Source: Caballeronia ptereochthonis (GTDB taxonomy: Bacteria; Pseudomonadota; Gammaproteobacteria; Burkholderiales; Burkholderiaceae). From it: a stretch of 64,000 nt of DNA. The translations under genes and the position numbers were made by a program. The stretch is taken from the NCBI RefSeq assembly GCF_001545075.1, contig NZ_FCOB02000012.1, positions 62,001-126,000 of the forward strand. The letters run 5' to 3'. The first letter of the stretch is position 1. Each line of letters opens with the position of its first letter. Below, one piece after another: positions 17,839 to 27,226 of this stretch. The notes beneath the pieces are model-generated. The model did not search any database. It saw only the letters and a list, made by a program, of their open reading frames with translations, and was not told the origin of the DNA.

Positions 17839-19188
17839 ATGAAAATCAACAGAACCATCGACATCAAGGGCTTCATCGACGAGCGGCCCATTTCCGCCTA
17901 CCAGTGGCTGCTGGTGGCGCTATGCTTTCTGATCGTGATGGCCGACGGCATGGACGTAGCCATCATGGGCTTCGTCGCGCCTTCGATCATCGCGGACTGG
18001 CACATCTCGCGCCCCGCATTCGGCCTCGTGATGAGCGCGGCGCCCATCGGTCTCGTGATCGGCGCGCTCGCGGCCGGACCGGCATCGGACCGCATCGGGC
18101 GCAAGTGGGTGCTGATCACGTCGGTGTTCCTCTTCGGCGTCTTCACGATCGCCACCGCGTTCACGAATTCGCCCGCGAGCATGGCGTTGCTGCGCCTCCT
18201 GACGGGCATCGGCCTTGGCGCCGCCATGCCCAACACGACGACGCTGCTCTCCGAGTACGCGCCGCAACGCAAGCGCGCGCTGCTCATCACGATCATGTTC
18301 ACGGGTTTCAATCTCGGCTCGGCATTGATCGGCTTCGTCGCGGGCTGGCTGATTCCAGTGCACGGCTGGCGTTCGGTGCTGATTTTCGGCGGCGCGCTGC
18401 CGCTCGTGCTGATTCCGCTGCAGATGTGGCTGCTGCCCGAATCCGCGCGCCTGCTCGCGGTGCGCGGCGCGACGCCGGAGCGCATCGGCAAGGTGCTCGG
18501 CGGCGTGTGCGGCGCGCGCTTCGACGGCAATGAAACCTTCGTTTCGAACGAACCTCCGCTGCCGACGAAAAGGCCCATCGGCGTATTGTTCTCGCATGGC
18601 TACGGCTTCGTGACCGTCTCGCTGTGGGTCACGTACTTCATGGGCCTGCTCGTGATCTATCTGCTGACCGGCTGGCTGCCGACGCTGATGAAGGACGCGG
18701 GCCTCACGGTCTCGGCGGCCGCGAACATCACCGCGATGTTCCAGATCGGCGGCACGATCGGCGCGATCATCGTCGGCTGGATGATGGACAAGGCACGGCC
18801 TGCGCCGGTCATCAGCGCGGCGTATCTCGGCGGTGCGGTATGCGTGCTCGGACTCGCGTGGATCGGCGCGCTGTCGTCGTCGCTTGCCGTGCTCGTGTTC
18901 GCCGCGGGCTTCTGCATGAGCGGCGCGCAAACGGGCCTCAACGCCTTCGCGCCGGGACGTTATCCGACGGTGGCGCGTGCGACCGGCGTGAGCTGGATGC
19001 TCGGCATGGGCCGCTTCGGCAGCATCTTCGGCTCCGCATTCGGCGGCGCGCTGCTCGGCCTCGGCTGGCAGTTCGGCGCGATCCTCGCGATGCTCGCCGT
19101 GCCCGCGACGCTCGCCGCCATCGCGATTCTGGTCGCTCAACGCACCAATGCAGCGGACGCGGCGCCGCAGACCAATGCCGCACATTAG
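17839..19188 (+). CDS. MFS aromatic acid:H+ symporter, probable gallate importer
   Basis: A 449-residue major-facilitator protein with 12 predicted membrane segments. The first helix has the aromatic-acid-transporter motif around MADGMDVAIMGFVAPSI (the DGxD-type signature of the PcaK/BenK/GalT family), and the loop 2-3 motif is GPASDRIGRKWV. It sits between galA and the hydratase, so gallate or a close relative is the likely substrate. An inner-membrane proton symporter is expected from the family. GGGAGA precedes the ATG. Confidence 0.87.
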   Translation: MKINRTIDIKGFIDERPISAYQWLLVALCFLIVMADGMDVAIMGFVAPSIIADWHISRPAFGLVMSAAPIGLVIGALAAGPASDRIGRKWVLITSVFLFGVFTIATAFTNSPASMALLRLLTGIGLGAAMPNTTTLLSEYAPQRKRALLITIMFTGFNLGSALIGFVAGWLIPVHGWRSVLIFGGALPLVLIPLQMWLLPESARLLAVRGATPERIGKVLGGVCGARFDGNETFVSNEPPLPTKRPIGVLFSHGYGFVTVSLWVTYFMGLLVIYLLTGWLPTLMKDAGLTVSAAANITAMFQIGGTIGAIIVGWMMDKARPAPVISAAYLGGAVCVLGLAWIGALSSSLAVLVFAAGFCMSGAQTGLNAFAPGRYPTVARATGVSWMLGMGRFGSIFGSAFGGALLGLGWQFGAILAMLAVPATLAAIAILVAQRTNAADAAPQTNAAH

Positions 19189-19203
19189 TACCGGGAGCCA
19201 GGG

Positions 19204-20229
19204 ATGATCATCGACATACACGGCCACTACACGACCGCGCCCAAGGCGCTCGAAGCGTGGCGGAACCGGCAGATCGCCGGCATCACGAATCCTTCGGAGA
19301 TGCCGGGCGCATCGGAACTGCGCATCAGCGACGACGAACTGCGCGAATCGATCGAAAGCAATCAGCTGCGCCTGATGCGCGAGCGCGGCCTCGACCTCAC
19401 CGTGTTCAGCCCGCGCGCGAGCTTCATGGCGCATCACATCGGCGACTTCGAAGTGTCGAGCACGTGGGCTGCGATCTGCAACGAGCTGTGCCATCGCGTG
19501 AGCCAGCTCTTTCCGGACAGTTTCATTCCGGCGGCGATGCTGCCGCAAAGCCCGGGCGTCGATGTATCGACGTGCATTCCCGAACTCGTGAAGTGCGTCG
19601 AGCAGTATGGCAATGTTGCGATCAACCTGAACCCGGATCCGTCGGGCGGCCACTGGACGAGCCCGCCGCTCTCGGACCGCTACTGGTATCCGATCTACGA
19701 GAAGATGATCGAGTACGGCGTCCCCGCGATGATTCACGTGAGCACGAGCTGCAACGCGTGCTTCCATACGACGGGCGCGCACTATCTGAACGCGGACACG
19801 ACAGCGTTCATGCAGTGCCTCACGTCCGACCTGTTCCGCGATTTCCCGACGCTCAAGTTCGTGATTCCGCACGGCGGCGGCGCGGTGCCGTATCACTGGG
19901 GACGTTTCCGCGGGCTCGCGCAGGAGTTGAAAAAGCCCTTGCTGAAGGATCATTTGATGAACAACGTGTTCTTCGACACGTGCGTCTATCACCAGCCGGG
20001 CATCGACCTGCTGACGCGCGTGATTCCCGTCGACAACATCCTGTTCGCGAGCGAGATGATCGGCGCGGTGCGCGGCATCGATCCGGAAACGGGACACTAT
20101 TTCGACGACACGAAGCGCTATGTCGAGGCCGCGCAAATCGAGCCCGAAGCGCGCTACAAGATTTACGAAGGCAACGCGCGCCGTGTGTATCCGCGTCTGG
20201 ATGCGGCGCTCAAAGCGAAGGGACGTTGA
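19204..20229 (+). CDS. ligJ: 4-oxalomesaconate hydratase, LigJ-type amidohydrolase
   Basis: A 341-residue amidohydrolase-2 family TIM barrel. It starts with the metal motif IDIHGHYTT and has the barrel His in MIHVST and [16 protein letters not shown]. In the 4,5-cleavage pathway LigJ hydrates 4-oxalomesaconate to 4-carboxy-4-hydroxy-2-oxoadipate. Length and motifs match LigJ, not the unrelated PIG-L-like GalB used by Pseudomonas in the gallate pathway. It lies 15 bases after the carrier and 1 base before the aldolase gene, so translation is probably coupled. Confidence 0.87.
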   Translation: MIIDIHGHYTTAPKALEAWRNRQIAGITNPSEMPGASELRISDDELRESIESNQLRLMRERGLDLTVFSPRASFMAHHIGDFEVSSTWAAICNELCHRVSQLFPDSFIPAAMLPQSPGVDVSTCIPELVKCVEQYGNVAINLNPDPSGGHWTSPPLSDRYWYPIYEKMIEYGVPAMIHVSTSCNACFHTTGAHYLNADTTAFMQCLTSDLFRDFPTLKFVIPHGGGAVPYHWGRFRGLAQELKKPLLKDHLMNNVFFDTCVYHQPGIDLLTRVIPVDNILFASEMIGAVRGIDPETGHYFDDTKRYVEAAQIEPEARYKIYEGNARRVYPRLDAALKAKGR

Positions 20230-20230
20230 T

Positions 20231-20914
20231 ATGTACGAACTGGGAGTGGTTTATCGCAACATCGGCCGCGCGAACGCGGATGCAGCCGACAATCTCGGCG
20301 CGCTCGGCTCGGCGACCGTGCACGAAGCGATGGGTCGCGTCGGCCTGATGAAGACCTACATGCGGCCGATCCAAGTCGGCGCGCAGGCGAGCGGCACGGC
20401 GGTGACCGTGCTGCTGCAGCCGGGCGACAACTGGATGTTGCACGTCGCCGCCGAGCAGATCCGGCCGGGCGATGTCGTGGTCGCCGCATGCACGACCGAT
20501 TGCACGGACGGCTTTTTCGGCGACCTGCTCGCGACGAGCTTCAAGGCGCGCGGCGCGCGGGCGCTCGTCATCGACGGCGGCGTGCGCGATGTGCGTGTGC
20601 TGACCGGGATGAACTTCCCCGTGTGGAGCCGCGCGATTTCCGCCAAGGGCACGGTGAAGGCGACGCTCGGCTCGGTGAACATTCCGGTCGTCTGTGCGGG
20701 CGCACTGGTGACGCCTGGCGATGTCATCGTCGCGGATGACGATGGCGTCGTCGTCGTGCCGTCCGCATCGGCGCAACAGGTGCTCGACAAGGCCGTCGCG
20801 CGCGAGGCGCTCGAAGCCGGGAAGCGCGCGAAACTTGCCGACGGCGTGCTCGGCCTCGACATGTACGGCATGCGCGAACCATTGGGGCGCGCGGGCCTGC
20901 GCTATATCGACTGA
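20231..20914 (+). CDS. ligK: 4-carboxy-4-hydroxy-2-oxoadipate aldolase / oxaloacetate decarboxylase
   Basis: A 227-residue class II aldolase of the RraA-like fold. It cleaves 4-carboxy-4-hydroxy-2-oxoadipate to pyruvate and oxaloacetate and decarboxylates oxaloacetate, the last step of gallate or protocatechuate 4,5-cleavage. Family marks are [37 protein letters not shown] with the GxRD-type GGVRDVRVL, and [15 protein letters not shown]. The active-site GD-LL-TS and VRD residues are intact. The ATG at 20231 is 1 base after the ligJ stop. Its stop overlaps the next start (TGATG). Confidence 0.92.
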   Translation: MYELGVVYRNIGRANADAADNLGALGSATVHEAMGRVGLMKTYMRPIQVGAQASGTAVTVLLQPGDNWMLHVAAEQIRPGDVVVAACTTDCTDGFFGDLLATSFKARGARALVIDGGVRDVRVLTGMNFPVWSRAISAKGTVKATLGSVNIPVVCAGALVTPGDVIVADDDGVVVVPSASAQQVLDKAVAREALEAGKRAKLADGVLGLDMYGMREPLGRAGLRYID

Positions 20915-21609
20915 TGAGCGGCGCGATGATCACCGGCATCTCGTCGATGGCGACGCGCCAAGTGCTCGCCGATCTCGTTTCGGCTTTCGAGGCGCGTTCG
21001 GGTCAGCAAGTGGCGATCGAATCGATGGGCGGCGTGGCGGCCGCGAAGCGCACCGAGGAAGGCGCGGCGTTCGATATCGTCGTGCTCGCATCCGATGCGA
21101 TCGGCCGGCTCGCGGCTTCGGGGCGCATCGATGCGGCGAGCCGCGTGGGCATCGCGCGCTCGGGCGTCGCGATCGCGGTGGCGGCGGGCGCGCCCCATCC
21201 GCGTATCGACGATGAAGCCGCCGTGCGCGACGCGGTGCTGGCGGCGCGCAGCATCGGCTATTCGACGGGACCGAGCGGCGTTTATCTGATGCGCCTGTTC
21301 GAGCGCTGGGGCATCGCGGAGAGCATCGCATCGCGCGTCGTGCAGGCGCCGCCGGGCGTCGCGGTGGGGGCGCTCATCGCGTGCGGCGAGGTCGAACTGG
21401 GCTTCCAGCAGATGAGCGAGATGACCGGCGTTGCCGGCATCGACGTGCTCGGCATGCTGCCGCGCGAAATCCAGACGCTCACGGTTTTCGAAGGCGCGGT
21501 GTGCGTGAACGCGAACGCGCCGCAGCTCGCGCGCGCATTCCTCGCATACGTGAGTTCGCCCGATGCCGATGCGACGAAAGCGCTGCACGGCATGGAGCCC
21601 GTTCGATGA
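20914..21609 (+). CDS. cytosolic substrate-binding-like protein (ModA/SBP_bac_11 fold) in the gallate operon
   Basis: A 231-residue protein with the type 2 periplasmic-binding fold (ModA-like: ISSMATRQVLADLVSAFEARSG, then AFDIVVLASDAIGRLAASG and IGYSTGPSGVYLMRLFERWG). It has no signal peptide, and no permease or ATPase gene is near. Its start overlaps the ligK stop by 1 base, so it is translated with the pathway enzymes. That makes a transport role unlikely and an intracellular role in the pathway plausible, either as an enzyme on a dicarboxylic or oxo acid intermediate or as a ligand sensor. No 4-oxalomesaconate tautomerase (GalD/LigU) gene is present, and this could fill the gap. The function is not established. 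Confidence 0.75.
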   Translation: MSGAMITGISSMATRQVLADLVSAFEARSGQQVAIESMGGVAAAKRTEEGAAFDIVVLASDAIGRLAASGRIDAASRVGIARSGVAIAVAAGAPHPRIDDEAAVRDAVLAARSIGYSTGPSGVYLMRLFERWGIAESIASRVVQAPPGVAVGALIACGEVELGFQQMSEMTGVAGIDVLGMLPREIQTLTVFEGAVCVNANAPQLARAFLAYVSSPDADATKALHGMEPVR

Positions 21610-21680
21610 GCGCGTGACTTCGTGCGCGTGAGCACACGCACGCCGGGTCGCGCTTCGAGCGTGTGAAGCCTGTACCTTCG

Positions 21681-22601
21681 TCAATGCCCCCAGCGTAACA
21701 CGAGCGGATCGAGCCTGCGCGCGACCGTCAGAAGACCTTCGCGCGCGGCGGGATGCATCGGCGCGAGCGGATGGCGCACCGCATCCGAGCGAATCACGCC
21801 GCCTTCCTTCATCAAGGTCTTGCACGCCGCAAGGCCGCACTGCCGGTTTTCATAGTTGATGAGTGGAAGCCATTGCTGATACAGCCCGGCGGCTTTTTCG
21901 GTCTCACCGGCGAAGTACGCATCGACGATCCTGCGAATGCCGTCCGGATAACCGCCGGCCGTCATCGCGCCGGTCGCGCCCGCGTCGAGATCGGCCATCA
22001 GCGTGATCGCTTCCTCGCCGTCCCACGGACCGACGATCGAATCGCCGCCTAGCTCGATCAGTTCGCGCAGCTTCGACGCGGCCTGCGCGGTCTCGATCTT
22101 GAAGTAGGACACATGCTCGATATCGCCTGCGAGCTTCGCGAGAAACGATGCGGAGAGCGGCGTACCCGCGACGGGCGCGTCCTGGATCATGATCGGGATG
22201 TCGATTGCGTCGGACACCTGCCGATAGAACTCGTAAATGCCGCGCTCGCCGACGCGAATGGTCGCGCCATGATACGGCGGCATGATCATCACCATCGCGG
22301 CGCCCGCGTCCTGCGCGGCACGGCTGCGCTCGGCACAGACGCGCGAGCTGAAGTGCGTGGTGGTGACGATGACGGGCACGCGACCCGCCACATGTTCGAG
22401 CACCGCGCGCTGAACCGCGTCGCGCTCGGCATCGGAGAGCACGAACTGTTCGGAGAAGTTTGCGAGTATGCATATGCCGTTCGAACCGGCGTCGATCATG
22501 AAATCGATCGCGCGTTTCTGGCCTTCGAGGTCGAGCCGGCCCGCGTCGTCGAAGATGGTCGGCGCGACGGGAAAGACGCCTCGGTAGATCGGTGCAGGCA
22601 T
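21681..22601 (-). CDS. L-2-keto-3-deoxyarabonate dehydratase-like (DHDPS/NAL superfamily)
   Basis: A 306-residue class I lyase barrel. The sequence follows the Azospirillum-type L-2-keto-3-deoxyarabonate dehydratase closely from memory: RGVFPVAPTIFDDAGRLDL, FMIDAGSNGICILANFSEQF, IPIMIQDAPVAGTPLS, the Schiff-base Lys in HVSYFKIETAQAASKLRELI, GPWDGEEAITLM, and the C-terminal ARRLDPLVLRWGH. That enzyme converts L-2-keto-3-deoxyarabonate to alpha-ketoglutaric semialdehyde. The usual DHDPS tyrosine motif is replaced by QDAP, as in this subgroup. It is the last gene of the leftward operon that starts at 27140, 24 bases after the amidohydrolase gene. Confidence 0.87.
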   Translation of the reverse strand: MPAPIYRGVFPVAPTIFDDAGRLDLEGQKRAIDFMIDAGSNGICILANFSEQFVLSDAERDAVQRAVLEHVAGRVPVIVTTTHFSSRVCAERSRAAQDAGAAMVMIMPPYHGATIRVGERGIYEFYRQVSDAIDIPIMIQDAPVAGTPLSASFLAKLAGDIEHVSYFKIETAQAASKLRELIELGGDSIVGPWDGEEAITLMADLDAGATGAMTAGGYPDGIRRIVDAYFAGETEKAAGLYQQWLPLINYENRQCGLAACKTLMKEGGVIRSDAVRHPLAPMHPAAREGLLTVARRLDPLVLRWGH

Positions 22602-22625
22602 TGAAATGTGTCTCCTGTGATCGGC

Positions 22626-23582
22626 CTAGATTCGGTAGAGCGCGCTCGCATTGTCGTGAAAGAGCGCGAGGCGCTCGTCGCGGGTGCGCTGTGCGACGAT
22701 GGCCTTGAACCCCGTGAAAAGATCGTCCAGCATGACGACGAGGCCGTCCACCGGAAAGTTGCTCGCGAATAGGCAATGCGCGACGCCGAAGCTCGCGATC
22801 GCATCGCGCACGACACGGCCATTGCGCTCGACACTCCAGCTTACACCCGGTTCGCCGATGCCCGAGATCTTGAGCCAGACATTGGGCCACTGCGCGAGCG
22901 TGTCGAGCGCGGCGCGCCATGCGCCGAGCGCTTCCTCGCTGCGATCCGCGGGAAGGCCCGTATGGTTCACGATGATTTTCATCTGCGGAAAATCGCGCGC
23001 GAGCTCCGCCGCTTCGTCGAAATGCCACCACGGCGCCTGCAATTCGAACATCAGGCCGCTTTGCGCGAGCAGCGCGTAACCGCGGCGCCAGCGTGCGCAG
23101 CGCATCGAGCCGGGCGCATCGAAGTCGGCGCGATGCTCGCTGCGCGGCACGGTCCTGGGCTTGTGCCGCACGCTGCGCACGAGCGGCATCTCGCGATAGG
23201 CGGCGATCACGTCGGCAACATCGTCGCGATCGAGCCAGATCTGCGCGGCCAGCGCGCTCGGCAAGCCGGTGCGGCCGCGAAGCGAGGTGGCCCAGCGCGC
23301 CTCGCCGAGCACGTCGCGCGGGTCCCATTCGCCTTCCATCATCACGGTCTTCACGATGCGGTGATTGCCCGCCTGCGCGAAGTAATCGTCAGGCAGGAAG
23401 TTCTTGCAGATCGCCGCGTAGTCGCCGTAACGGAACGGGATGCGCGGCAGATCGCGCAGCCACGGATGATAGTTGCGCTTCACATCCCAGAAGTGATGAT
23501 GCGCGTCCACGATGGGCAGGTCCGCGTCGTCGCCGCTTTCCAGGAAGCGCGCGCGCAAGGCTTCGATGCGTTCTTGCATCAT
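22626..23582 (-). CDS. amidohydrolase family protein, probable sugar-acid lactonase
   Basis: A 318-residue TIM-barrel hydrolase of the COG3618 group. The metal motif is IVDAHHHFWDVKRNYHPWL, the barrel His is in KIIVNHTGLPADR, and LFASNFPVDG carries the late barrel residues. Characterised relatives open sugar lactones such as L-rhamnono-, L-fucono- and galactaro-lactone. In this operon it would hydrolyse the pentonolactone before dehydration. Two Met codons (23582, 23579) are equivalent starts. The gene begins 4 bases after the pdxA-like stop, so the two are translationally coupled. Confidence 0.8.
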   Translation of the reverse strand: MMQERIEALRARFLESGDDADLPIVDAHHHFWDVKRNYHPWLRDLPRIPFRYGDYAAICKNFLPDDYFAQAGNHRIVKTVMMEGEWDPRDVLGEARWATSLRGRTGLPSALAAQIWLDRDDVADVIAAYREMPLVRSVRHKPRTVPRSEHRADFDAPGSMRCARWRRGYALLAQSGLMFELQAPWWHFDEAAELARDFPQMKIIVNHTGLPADRSEEALGAWRAALDTLAQWPNVWLKISGIGEPGVSWSVERNGRVVRDAIASFGVAHCLFASNFPVDGLVVMLDDLFTGFKAIVAQRTRDERLALFHDNASALYRI

Positions 23583-23586
23583 GGCG

Positions 23587-24588
23587 TCAGCCAAGACGTT
23601 CTTCCGCCATGCGCACGGCGATGTCGAACGCCTTCTGCGTCGCGCCGACGTCCGCGCGGCTCTGGCCGTGGATATCGAACGCCGTGCCGTGCGCGGGCGT
23701 CGTGATCGGCACGGGCAGGCCGCCATGCACGGTGACGCCGCGCCAGAATCCCATCAGCTTCATCGCGATCTGGCCCTGGTCGTGATACATCGTGACGACG
23801 CCGTCAAAAACCTTCTGATCTCGCGCGCGCACGAAGATGGTGTCGGCGGGAAACGGGCCTTGCGCGTCGTAACCGAGCGTGCGCGCACGCTCGACGGCGG
23901 GCGCGATCACGTCGATCTCCTCGCGGCCGAACGCGCCGTTGTCGCCGTTATGCGGATTGAAGCCGCACACCGCGATGCGCGGCTTCGCAATGCCTGCGCG
24001 CTTCAGGCCGTCGTGAATCAGCTGCACCGCGCCGACGATGCGCTCCGGCGTGAGCTTCGCGCTCACGTCCTTCAACGCGATATGCGAGGTCACGCGCGAG
24101 GTCCACAGCTCGTCGAGCACGTTGAACTCGCAGAATGCGCCGCTGTAGTCGAGCTGGCGCGCGAACCATTCCATTTCGTCGTTCGTCTCCATGCCCGCCA
24201 TGTGCAGGGAGGTCTTGTTGACCGGCGCGAAGAGCATCGCCTGCGTGCGGTTCGCGCGCGTCATCGCGAGCGCCTGTTTGAAGGCTTCGAGGCTGTAGCG
24301 GCCGCCGCGTTCGGTGGATACGGCGCGCTCGTAGGGCGCGTCGTCGGGCAGGCGGAAGTCGATGAGCGAGGGCACGTCGGTGTCGCGCGCGGCGGCGGCT
24401 TCGTCATCGATGACGTCGTACTCGAAGCGCTGCTGCGCGATTTCCATGCCTCGGTCGAGCTCGCGCCTGTCGCCGATGATGAGCAGGTCGGCGCGCGCGC
24501 GATTCTCGGGGCGCGCGACGAGACGCGCGATCAGTTCGGGGCCGATGCCGGCGGGGTCGCCGAGGAGGACTGCGATGCGAGGTTTCAT
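23587..24588 (-). CDS. PdxA-family NAD-dependent dehydrogenase (PdxA2-like paralog)
   Basis: A 333-residue homologue of 4-hydroxythreonine-4-phosphate dehydrogenase. It has IAVLLGDPAGIGPELIARL at the N-terminus, FAPVNKTSLHMAG with a metal His, TMYHDQGQIAMKL with the second His, and GTAFDIHGQSRAD with the third. In an operon of sugar-acid genes it is more likely a catabolic PdxA2-type enzyme (oxidation and decarboxylation of a 3-hydroxy or 4-hydroxy acid) than the pyridoxine-synthesis enzyme. The DUF1537 kinase that usually accompanies PdxA2 in threonate use is absent. The ATG at 24588 was chosen because the first strand begins there. Confidence 0.85.
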   Translation of the reverse strand: MKPRIAVLLGDPAGIGPELIARLVARPENRARADLLIIGDRRELDRGMEIAQQRFEYDVIDDEAAAARDTDVPSLIDFRLPDDAPYERAVSTERGGRYSLEAFKQALAMTRANRTQAMLFAPVNKTSLHMAGMETNDEMEWFARQLDYSGAFCEFNVLDELWTSRVTSHIALKDVSAKLTPERIVGAVQLIHDGLKRAGIAKPRIAVCGFNPHNGDNGAFGREEIDVIAPAVERARTLGYDAQGPFPADTIFVRARDQKVFDGVVTMYHDQGQIAMKLMGFWRGVTVHGGLPVPITTPAHGTAFDIHGQSRADVGATQKAFDIAVRMAEERLG

Positions 24589-24614
24589 GTTGGTCCAGTT
24601 CTGTTGATCGGGTT

Positions 24615-25913
24615 TCAATGTGTGCGGCGCAGATCGATGACGATCGAACCGAAGATATACACCAGCGCGCACGCGCCATAAAAGTGCAGCACCGCGTCGA
24701 ACGAGCCGGTGCGTTGAAGAATGAAGCCGGTGATGAGCGGAATCGAAATGCCGCCGACGCTGCCCGCGCAGTTCATGCACGCGCCGAGCAGGCCGACGCG
24801 CCCCGGGCTTGCGAGCAGCGAAGGCAGGCTCCAGTAGAGGCTGCCCCACATCAGCAGGAACGATGCGCCGCACAGCACCGCGACCGCGATGACGGGCGAT
24901 GTGATCGTCGGCAGCGAGGCGAACACGGCGAGCGTCGCGATGCCGGAAACCGCAATCATGCTCTTCACGACCTTGCCGCGCGAGAGATTCATCGCGCACA
25001 GCGCATCGCACAGAAAGCCGCCTGACAGCGAGCCCAAGGCACCGGAAAGGAAGATGAAGAACGTCGCCGCGCCGATCTGCGAGAGGCTCAAGCCGCGCGC
25101 CTGCGTCAGATAGCTCGGACCCCATGTGAGCAGGCCGAAGAAGATCATCGCCCAGCTCATGCGGCCGACGCACATTGCGATGGTCGAGCGCACGGGCAGC
25201 GGCGCATCGTCCTGGCTTGCGCGCGCGGTGGCGGAAAGGGGCGGGGCGCCGTCGCGGATATGCGCGAGTTCCGCGCGGTTCACGCCGGGGTGCTTCGCGG
25301 GATCGTCGCGCAGATAACGCCAGGCGAGCCAGCCGCACGCGATGGTCGCGAGGCCCGCCACGACGAACGCGGTGCGCCACGAGCCGAACATGAGGATCAG
25401 GTTCGAAATCGCGAGACCGCCGATCGCAGCGCCAAGCGGCGAGCCCGCGTCCATCAGCACTGCGCCGCGAGCGCGTTCCTTGCGTGACAGCCAGAGTGCA
25501 TTGAGCTTGCTGCCCGCGGGAAAGAGCGGCGCTTCGGCACCGCCGAGGCCCACGCGCAGGAACAGCATCGACATGCCGCCCGTGGCCGCACCCATCAGGG
25601 TCTGGAAAAGACCCCACAGGATAGTTGCGCCCGTAACTATTTTGCGCGGCCCGAGCTTGTCGATGAGCGAGCCGCCCGGAATCTGCAGGAGCGCATAGGA
25701 CCAGAAGAAGCTCGACAGCACGAGCCCCTGCATGGCGGGCGAGAGCGCGAACTCCTTCGCGATGGTCGGCATCGCGATCGAAAGCGAGATGCGGTCCACT
25801 AGATTGATCAGCGTGATGAGAAACACCACGCCGAAGATACGCCAGCGCACGCTCGTCGCGCGTTCGGATGCGGCGGAGTCTCGCGCCGCCTGTGCTTCGA
25901 TCCGGCTCTCCAT
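24615..25913 (-). CDS. MFS transporter, anion:cation symporter (sugar-acid type)
   Basis: A 432-residue, 12-segment major-facilitator protein. The first helix carries LINLVDRISLSIAMPTIAKEF, as in the glucarate/galactonate/tartrate carriers of the ACS family. The motif IDKLGPRKIVTGATILWGL marks loop 2-3, and GLGGAEAPLFPAGSKLNALW lies in helix 4. The hydrophilic N-terminal 20 residues are cytoplasmic. Lying between the dehydratase and the PdxA-like gene (26-base gap), it is the probable importer of the sugar acid or lactone used by the operon. Confidence 0.86.
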   Translation of the reverse strand: MESRIEAQAARDSAASERATSVRWRIFGVVFLITLINLVDRISLSIAMPTIAKEFALSPAMQGLVLSSFFWSYALLQIPGGSLIDKLGPRKIVTGATILWGLFQTLMGAATGGMSMLFLRVGLGGAEAPLFPAGSKLNALWLSRKERARGAVLMDAGSPLGAAIGGLAISNLILMFGSWRTAFVVAGLATIACGWLAWRYLRDDPAKHPGVNRAELAHIRDGAPPLSATARASQDDAPLPVRSTIAMCVGRMSWAMIFFGLLTWGPSYLTQARGLSLSQIGAATFFIFLSGALGSLSGGFLCDALCAMNLSRGKVVKSMIAVSGIATLAVFASLPTITSPVIAVAVLCGASFLLMWGSLYWSLPSLLASPGRVGLLGACMNCAGSVGGISIPLITGFILQRTGSFDAVLHFYGACALVYIFGSIVIDLRRTH

Positions 25914-25964
25914 GTCTGTCTCCTGTCTCGGCGAGTCGGGCTGCGTTGGCCCGAGTGCATTACG

Positions 25965-27140
25965 TCATTCGATGATGTTGAAGTCCTCGAGATGCTTGTC
26001 GGACAGGGTGATGCCGAGACCGGGAGTCTCGTCGGAGAGTTGCAGATAGCCGTTCTCCGGTTGCGGCTCGCCGTCGAAGATGTAATAGAAGAGCTCGTTG
26101 CCCACTTCGACGTCGAACACCGGGAAGAACTCGGACATGGGGCTCGCCGTGGTCGACATCGTCAGGTGATAGTTGTGCATCTGGCCTGCGTGCGGAATAA
26201 CCGGCACCGACCAGGCCTCGGCCATCGCGTTGATCTTGCGCGCGGCCGTGATGCCGCCGACGCGGTTCGTGTCGTACTGGATCACATCCACGGCGCGACG
26301 CTCGAGCAGGTCCTTGAAGCCGTAGCTCGTGAACTCGTGCTCGCCGCCGGAGATCGGCACGATGTTCATCTTCTTCAGTTCCTGATAGCCCTCGATGTCG
26401 TCGCCGATCACGGGCTCCTCGAGCCAGCGCGGATTGAACTCGGCGAGGCGCGGCAACATGCGGCGCGCGTATTCGAGCGTCCAGCCCATGTAGCATTCGA
26501 CCATGATGTCCACTTCGTCGCCGGCCAGCTCACGCAGCAGGCGCACCTGTTCGAGGTTCTTCGCCATGCCTTTGGGTCCGTCCTTCGGGCCGTAGCCGAA
26601 GCGCATCTTCATCGCGGTGAACCCCTGGTCGAGATAGCCTTGCGCTTCGGCGAGGAACGCGTCGCGGTCGTCGTTGTTGTAGAGTTTCGATGCATAGCAC
26701 CAGATCTTCTCTTTCGTGCGTCCGCCGAGCAGCTTGAAGACGGGCTTGTTGACGGCCTTGCCCATGATGTCCCACAGCGCGATGTCCATCGCCGAGATCG
26801 CCGCCATGCCGATGCCCTTGCGGCCCCACGCAAGCGTGCGTCGATACATCTTCTGCCAGATGTATTCGTGATCGAACGGGTCTTCGCCGATGGCGATGGG
26901 CGCGAGATATTCATCGACGATCTGCTTGGCGACGCGCGGAGCGAGTGCGCAATTGCCGATGCCGACGGTGCCGTCGTCGCATTCGATCTCGACGACGAGC
27001 CAGCCGTGAAAGCGGAATGAGCCCATTGCGTCGCCGCGTTCGTAGAGAACGTCCACGGCGTTCGTGCAGAAGTGCGATTGCGGCGGCACGACCTTGCCTT
27101 TCCATTCGAAAACGCGTGCGCGGACATGCTTGATCTTCAT
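25965..27140 (-). CDS. enolase-superfamily sugar-acid dehydratase (L-rhamnonate/L-lyxonate dehydratase-like)
   Basis: A 391-residue mandelate racemase/muconate lactonizing enzyme fold. Metal ligands appear as the Glu in IMVECYMGW, the Glu in [11 protein letters not shown] and the Glu in [10 protein letters not shown]. The general acid/base His is in [12 protein letters not shown], the arrangement seen in the rhamnonate dehydratase group, with no Lys-x-Lys base at the end of strand 2 ([10 protein letters not shown] has KMR instead). It would remove water from an L-pentonate or 6-deoxyhexonate to give a 2-keto-3-deoxy acid. With the L-KDA dehydratase downstream, an L-pentonate is the best guess. 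GGAGAC precedes the ATG. It is the first gene of the leftward operon. Confidence 0.82.
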   Translation of the reverse strand: MKIKHVRARVFEWKGKVVPPQSHFCTNAVDVLYERGDAMGSFRFHGWLVVEIECDDGTVGIGNCALAPRVAKQIVDEYLAPIAIGEDPFDHEYIWQKMYRRTLAWGRKGIGMAAISAMDIALWDIMGKAVNKPVFKLLGGRTKEKIWCYASKLYNNDDRDAFLAEAQGYLDQGFTAMKMRFGYGPKDGPKGMAKNLEQVRLLRELAGDEVDIMVECYMGWTLEYARRMLPRLAEFNPRWLEEPVIGDDIEGYQELKKMNIVPISGGEHEFTSYGFKDLLERRAVDVIQYDTNRVGGITAARKINAMAEAWSVPVIPHAGQMHNYHLTMSTTASPMSEFFPVFDVEVGNELFYYIFDGEPQPENGYLQLSDETPGLGITLSDKHLEDFNIIE

Positions 27141-27226
27141 CTTCGGTGTCTCCGTGTGATTCGCGTAGAGCCGCTGAAACAAGGGTTTGCGCGGCTGTTT
27201 CGGGTAGCGCCAGTGTGCGAAACTCT

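Noticed and set aside
23587..24588. Housekeeping pdxA
   Set aside because: The context is a sugar-acid operon without ksgA/surA neighbours, so a catabolic paralog is more likely. Not excluded.
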